A DNA stretch of 64,000 bases, from assembly GCA_964019335.1 (NCBI GenBank), contig OZ025753.1, positions 1-64,000 of the forward strand, in the 5' to 3' direction. A program made the position numbers and the translations under genes. Positions 59,166 to 64,000 of the stretch are shown here, in pieces. Origin of the DNA: Diplonema japonicum. Taxonomy: Eukaryota; Euglenozoa; Diplonemea; Diplonemida; Diplonemidae. Numbering within the stretch: the stretch's first letter is position 1; every line of letters starts with the position of its first letter. The notes below the pieces were generated by a model. It had not been told where the DNA came from and did no database searches. It saw only the letters and a list, made by a program, of their open reading frames with translations.

Positions 59166-59925
59166 ATTACTGTAAACAAAAAATCACCGAAAGATCAGGA
59201 TACGAAGGCACCGGCGTAGAGCATCCGGTTGTTGAGGCGTTCAGTCCTATGTCCAGGGGCTGGCACAAAAAGGTGGGGCCGGGGGACAAACGCTAAGTGA
59301 ACGTTTGTTTCAGAAAACAAGTTCACAAAATATCCAGCGTAGTGTGGACAATGTAGTCATCAAGGATGAGTAGGATGGGCCAGCCCGATGACTCGATGAG
59401 GTTGTAGCAAAGGGGAGAAACAAATCTTCTACCCAGAGCCGAAGCGTTTCCTGGCTGGCCCAGTGAGATTTCGAATCTGTTAAACTCCACGAGGGACAGA
59501 CCCGGGGTATTTCCTGCTGCGAGCTGGTTCTGTTTTTCCCGTGTAAATTAACTGCGAGTACAGTTTGCCACCAGACAGGGAACGCAAAACCGTCCGGTGA
59601 CGGCAATGTGTTTAGGGAGGTTGGAAAATGAGAAATAAAAAGCATAAGAACAACCCTAAAGCAAGCACAAGGAGTGGTTCGGTTCGACAAGTTTGTGGTA
59701 GAAGCGAACAATCAGGTATCTTTTAGTTCTTGGAAAAGTCCGTAATTCAATTCTCTGATTTTCGCTTGATTTTCTCTTGCTACAGAAACTATTTTCATCA
59801 GTTTTCGGGTCCAGCAGCTTTTAAAAAAAAAGAAAAAGTCTCAGGAAAAAAGTGTCCGGAAGAAAAAAATATCAGGACCGCCAGAGCTTCAGGACATTTT
59901 ATCTTCCGGTGATTTTTGTTTACTG
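59166..59925 (-). mobile_element. Pogo-like transposon with matching terminal inverted repeats, decayed transposase
   Basis: Left end ACTGTAAACAAAAAATCACC-GAAAGAT; right end ATCTTCCGGTGATTTTTGTT-TACTGG; these are complementary over about 25 nt. The minus-strand text includes SLGQPGNASALGRRFVSPL and PILLILDDYIVHTTLDIL, the second a pogo-type DDE segment, in broken frames. Total length about 760 bp, so mostly deleted. Confidence 0.7.
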
Positions 59926-60200
59926 GATTGGTTTTTTTTGAAACCTTCCCAGACAGAGTCAAACCGCAGTACTCTAAGCAGCAAGTAGTCGTGTTCTTGA
60001 AATCTACCAGAGCTTGGTCCCCACTGCCCTTCACCTTCCTCGCTTTGCAATACTGTGGTGTGGGGGTGAGGTATTATTCTTTCAGATTCAAAATCCCGAT
60101 TTAAACTCAAAGTACAGGACAAGCCCTGCTGTCATATGGGGTCGATAAATTCCAAAAAAAACACATTCCCTTCCTAAAAAGAAAATAAGCCAAAGGAGGC
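59926..60200. other. Spacer downstream of A7 (minus strand)
   Basis: Contains the 3' flank shared with A6 at 60183-60206. No gene. Confidence 0.55.
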
Positions 60201-61319
60201 TCAGATATGCCCTCTCCCTTCTTCTATTTCTTTTTTTATTTTGTCTCCACATACACAAGCAACGCCGATGGCAATCACGATGACAAGGGAAAGTGCCCCT
60301 ACAATAGCCACAATCTTCAATGTGTCACTACTGTTCTCACTGGGTGCTGGTGTTCCGTCCGGTACTGGTGTTGAGGGTCCTGATGTGGGTGGTGCTGTTG
60401 CAGGTGCCGACGTTGGTGGGGCTGTTGAGGGTACCGATGTGGGTGGTGCTGTTGAGGGTGCTAGCTTGCTAGTGGCATAAACTGTTGTTCCATGAAGCGC
60501 AATGGTTCCATAAGGGTAACTCGTGCCATTCACCTTGTACGCCCCCAAGACAGTGGGCTTAGATGGGTCGCTCACACTGACAGTTTGAATACCACCAACT
60601 TCCTTCTCCAGGAATGGCAAGTACACTGTCGTTCCTGACAGAGCAAGGAAGTTGCCGTCATTGATCAGAAGACTGCCCAGCTCTTGCGGGGAAGACGCAT
60701 CACGAACATCGTAGGTTTGCATGGTAAAGTTGCTTTGAACTTGTGTTGTAGTAGTGACAACAGCCATCGAACCAAATAGCTCAACACCTATCATGATATC
60801 CCTGCTGTAGCCACCCACAGGTTGAGGTGAAGAGGGATTGCTCACATCGAAGACCACCAGAGTATCAAACCCAGCAAAGACCTTCGTCCCAGACACAGAG
60901 AGGGTTGATACAGAAGTGAAAGTGCTGCTTCCCACTGGTACCGGTGTGAACGGGTCGCTGATGTCAACAACAATAAGACCAGGCCCGTCATCGTTGTAAG
61001 CCCCAACATAAGCTGTGTTCCCCGACACGGAGAGAGCTAAAAAGCGTGTGAGGGTAAAGGTCCCCATCTGCTTTGGGGCCGAACGTGAAGAGATGTCGAT
61101 GATAATGATGAACGTACCAGAAGCCACATAGAGATGAGACCCAAAAACACTGAGCGCGGTATAAGAGGATGTGCCCCCCTGCACAGTCAGTTTGCCCAAG
61201 GTCTGAGGAAGGCTCGGGATTGTCACGTCGTAGAGCTGCTTGAGAATACGCGAAGAGGGTCGTCCCAGCAACACAGTAAGCATTCCACTTTCTTTCACTG
61301 TCAAGCTTTGTCACCAAGC
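60201..61319 (-). pseudogene. LVIVD family copy A7, 5'-truncated, inverted
   Basis: The minus-strand frame from about 61230 to 60201 holds LVIVD repeats almost identical to A2 (IIIIDISSRSAP, LIVVDISDPFTP, LVVFDVSNPSSP, QTYDVRDASSPQELG), then skips to a stalk (STAPPTSAPATAPPTSGPST), TM (IVIAIGVACVCGDK) and tail KKEIEEGRGHI. The N-terminal part is cut at 61319, where an OTU fragment begins. Against A2 it lacks 11 nt after TCTCAAGCA, which shifts the frame, so no family start codon serves it. Confidence 0.82.
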
Positions 61320-61960
61320 TCTCCAGCCGCTTTGAGCACGACGTCGTGTTCGTACCGTCCCTTGCCGTTGCGCTTGAGGAGGACTGCCTTGTTCCCGTCC
61401 CAGGTCATCTTTTCTGCCTCCTCCACGTTGACCTCGGTCGCGATGGCTATGCCATCCTTTCCTGCCACCAGCTCTTCCCACTCTATGAAAGGTAGGTCGA
61501 ACTGTCCCTGCTCGAGGAGCCAGCATTTCTTTGCCTGCGGTTCCTTCCGTGGTGGCTTGCTGTTCGGTCCCCTCCATGCCTTCGCCTCTCCGTCTGAGGT
61601 TGGAATCCCGACCCGTGGCAGCTTGAACTGCTGCATAGCTTCTTCAGCACGTTCACGTTGAACGGCTCCGTGGCGTTGAGGTATGCCCGGCCGTCGAAGG
61701 CGACGTGGATGGGCTGCTTCTTGGACTTGGACTCTCCCACGATAGGGGAGACGATGAGGGCGCCGCCGTAATCAGGTGGATGTCGGTCTTCAGTGCGCGG
61801 GCGGTGGCTTGGATGGTAACCGGGTCCGCGGCGGTCCCCTCCCTGGCGTGCTGGGAGCAGTACAGGTCGCAGTCTCCGATGACACTCACCCGGTACTCCT
61901 CGCTTCCTCGCAGCTCTTGTATCATGCGGCGCCTAACGTCGCTCCCCTTCTTTCGCGCGC
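61320..61960 (-). pseudogene. OTU-like protease fragment, frameshifted
   Basis: The minus strand reads VRRRMIQELRGSEEYRVSV, CSQHAREGTAADPVTIQATA and ALKTDIHLIT, then in a second frame GGALIVSPIVGESKSKKQPI, HVAFDGRAYLNATEPFNV, and in a third frame LPRVGIPTSDGEAKAWRG. The pattern EEY...G..AD..T.QA.A.AL...IH, then a conserved His before a Tyr, fits the C-terminal two thirds of an OTU domain. The DGxC segment is missing. Likely part of a retroelement like LINE1, but diverged from it. Confidence 0.6.
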
Positions 61961-61979
61961 ATCACAGGTGCGGCGTGCC

Positions 61980-64000
61980 GCAGGAAATGCACCCCTAAAG
62001 ATCAATACCTTTCCGTCAACAACGAATAAAACAAACACTTATAAGAAGTATAGTCAGTCGCGCATATATAACTCCCACCCCTTCAACTACCGTGCAATCA
62101 ACAGGTCGCCCTCCAGAGAGGAAGTCATCCGCACCATCTGTGACGCCTATGGTGCGGGTGTCCGAAAGGCCCTCTTCGTACGTGATGTCGTACAAAACGG
62201 CAACGTGCTAAAGGTCCACCTGGAGATCGCCACCAGGGACACACATATTCCCTATGCACTCTTCACGCAGGCACTCCTACACCACCATGGAGTCCGTGCC
62301 TGTTTCACCGAAGGTGTAGCACCGACGCGTCCCGTCAAGACCTTACGGAAAACGCCTACTACTCCTCAACCGGCCCACCGGCCGAACCACCGGTCTGGCC
62401 CCCAGCCCGCTTATCGTCACGGATACCAACCTGCCTACGATAACCGCTGGGGCAAAGATCAAAACAGGTACGAGATCCGCAAGGACTTCTTCCTTAGCAC
62501 AATGGCAAAGGACCAAGTCAAGAAGTCGCGGGACATCTCCAAGCCTAGCCCGGTCAGCTGCAAACGAAACAACGGCAGCATTGACTGGGCCCTCTGGGAG
62601 TCTCTCAGCCAGGACGCAGCCGCCAAGTTCATGGCCAAGTACAGCCGCATCGTAAAGAACATGCGCCAAGGAAAGGCCCCCGAACAGGACGCAGCAGGTA
62701 TCATCTACCTCGCTGTCGACAAACACGGTGAACCTGTGTACGCAGGGCAGACGTTTAACACCTTACGTCGTCGTATGCAGGGCCACTGGAGCAGCGCCAG
62801 ATCGCACAGAGAGAACGCTGAAAGCAACGACACCCGCTTTCACAAGGCCCTCAGGGAAAACGGGGGCCCGTTATTCGCTTTCCCCGTCGAATCGATCAAC
62901 CCCAAGTTCTTCGACGACGCCAAGTCCTTCCGTCGTGTTGCGATCCCCAGGGAGAACCAGTACATCAATAGGCTGGCTTGCTCCCTTAACATGCGTGGTA
63001 GGTTTGCTAAGACGCAGACCCGTCGCCGCCGCAACACGAAACGTAAACCTAAGACGGTACGCGAGCAGCAACAGCAGCGACACCAACACCAGGGGCGCTC
63101 GAATGCCAAACAGGACCCCAGCAGCAACACTACTACGTCCCCTTCGAACCCCAACAACACCCCCACCAGATCTACCGCTCCCTCGATACGGCTGAACGAC
63201 GACGGGGAGCTGTCGATCCAGGCTACTGGGTCCAACTACAAGTCCCTGTGTATGAAGATCACCGCGATGTGTGCACACCCCGATGTGCTGAACTACGACT
63301 TCACTACCTGGGCCCCCAAGACCGTCTTCAGGTACCTGAACTTCCTGAGGCGTTACTTCGTCGGGAACTTCTTCACCGCCAAGATCGCGGCTATCGAACG
63401 AGGCCTCACCAACCGCCTCAGCCCTGCCCTCTTGAAAAAGGTGGTCCGCCGAGACGAAGGCTTCGTGTGGTTCAAAACGAGTTTTGACCACAAGGCCAAG
63501 GAGATGATCCTCTGGCGTAAGGTCTTCGAGGACAAGGAGGTAATTGCGGCATGCCCCAAGCCAGCCCTCCTTCGCAGAGTACACATGTGCAACAAGCTTG
63601 GTCAAACCCTCAAGGCCACAGTGTGCAATGTGACGAAGCTCAGCATCGAGACCCCGCGTCCAGAAGCGGCCGAGCCTACAACAAACTGCCCTTGCTCGAA
63701 GCGCAAGACCTCACACACACATGAGGGACACGCCTGCGGACTAGCAGCAGAGGTCATCGATGACGACGAAGTGAAGGAGGTTCTGAACAGAGGCATGAAG
63801 TTCCGCCTCTCAACACACGCCCTCCTCTCTTCCCAAAGTCTCGAGGAGGACATCAACGGGTTCATCACTCAGAACTTTCGGAGATCCCCTGCAGTGAAAA
63901 AGGATTCCTTCCGGAAGGTCCTCCTCGCTAAGGCACAGAACCTTCTCCACCCCCACACTCAGTCTCCGGTCTTCGACCCCTCAGTCCCGGAGTTCATCAA
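61980..64000 (+). CDS. Penelope-like element ORF with N-terminal GIY-YIG endonuclease and CxC motif; runs off the window
   Basis: One frame is open from about 61980 to the window end (over 660 codons). No Met occurs before 62502, so the 5' end is probably lost at the junction with the OTU fragment. Codons from 62697 read GIIYLAVDKHGEPVYAGQTF, then RRRMQGHW and RENQYINRL: the GIY, YxG, Arg, His and Glu signatures of a GIY-YIG nuclease. No CCHH-type cysteines precede it. A basic linker and a helical region follow, then (63600-63760) NCPCSKRKTSHTHEGHACG, a CxC motif, and RT-proximal text matching the fragment at 57348. Endonuclease-before-RT is the permuted order of Naiad/Chlamys PLEs; absence of the CCHH motif fits Chlamys. 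The frame is intact here. Confidence 0.82.

Noticed and set aside
60201-61304. Reading A7 as an intact 367-residue gene starting MTVKESG
   Set aside because: The first 23 codons are the LVIVD gene in the wrong frame. An 11-nt loss and the missing signal peptide show it is a truncated copy.
1-64000. Telomeric repeats, rRNA or tRNA genes
   Set aside because: I looked for simple G-rich telomere-type arrays, cloverleaf A/B boxes and rRNA-like blocks and saw none convincing. A covariance search would be needed for tRNAs.
1-64000. Assigning the host to kinetoplastids on the basis of Ingi-like LINE3 with a 2A-like motif
   Set aside because: Retroelement clades cross host groups, and the cis-spliced mini-introns and other gene content do not specifically support it. 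I left the host unresolved.

Overview
The window is nuclear DNA of a microbial eukaryote that I cannot place more closely. The protein genes are moderately GC-rich and use the standard code. One gene carries two GT-AG introns of 38 and 49 nt. The spaces between genes are packed with poly(A) and poly(T) runs (up to about 46 nt) and with retrotransposons. Nothing resembles bacterial operons, ribosome binding sites or CRISPR arrays, and I saw no rRNA or tRNA gene.

Layout. 1-3 kb: dispersed repeats, a non-autonomous derivative of a LINE, and a complete but dead piggyBac transposon with TTAA target sites. 3-6 kb: homopolymer-rich spacer. 6.06-8.74 kb: a two-intron membrane protein with a degenerate class III nucleotidyl cyclase domain. 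8.7-11.9 kb: spacer with short repeats and an unassigned stretch. 11.98-19.45 kb: an apparently full-length LINE (LINE1) with two intact ORFs, namely an ORF1 with basic and cysteine motifs and an OTU-protease/APE-endonuclease/reverse-transcriptase ORF2. It opens with a 60-nt-arm palindrome and ends in poly(A). 22.65-24.62 kb: an LVIVD-repeat membrane protein. 25.2 kb: a MITE. 26.07-27.28 kb: a ubiquitin-like/ankyrin gene broken by a 2-nt frameshift.

29-61.3 kb is dominated by one gene family: secreted or membrane-anchored LVIVD-repeat proteins with signal peptide, beta-propeller-like repeats, Pro/Thr stalk, one TM helix and a short tail. I count seven copies: A1 29.1 kb, A2 38.4, A3 40.1, A4 45.4, A5 48.5, A6 55.5, and A7 61.3 on the minus strand. 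Only A3 (777 aa) and A5 (990 aa) look intact. They are near-identical twins produced by a tandem segmental duplication of roughly 8.4 kb (about 39.6-47 kb copied at 48.0-57 kb), and differ mainly by about 15 extra 14-residue stalk units in A5. Mobile elements lie among the copies: an Ingi-like LINE with a 2A-like motif (LINE3), a frameshifted relative of LINE1 (LINE2), other LINE fragments, an RNase H fragment, pogo-like DNA transposons and several short poly(A)-flanked elements.

The right end (57.3-64 kb) holds two copies of a Penelope-like retroelement. The copy running off the window has an N-terminal GIY-YIG endonuclease, then a CxC motif, then the start of the RT region. This is the permuted order known for the Naiad/Chlamys PLE clades.

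The most interesting signals are the LINE1 5' palindrome, whose stem sequence differs between elements while pairing is kept; a filled/empty site pair made by the duplication that bounds a non-autonomous member of that system; the permuted Penelope-like element; and introns made almost only of one base. All similarity statements come from reading the sequence by eye; no alignment or database search was run.
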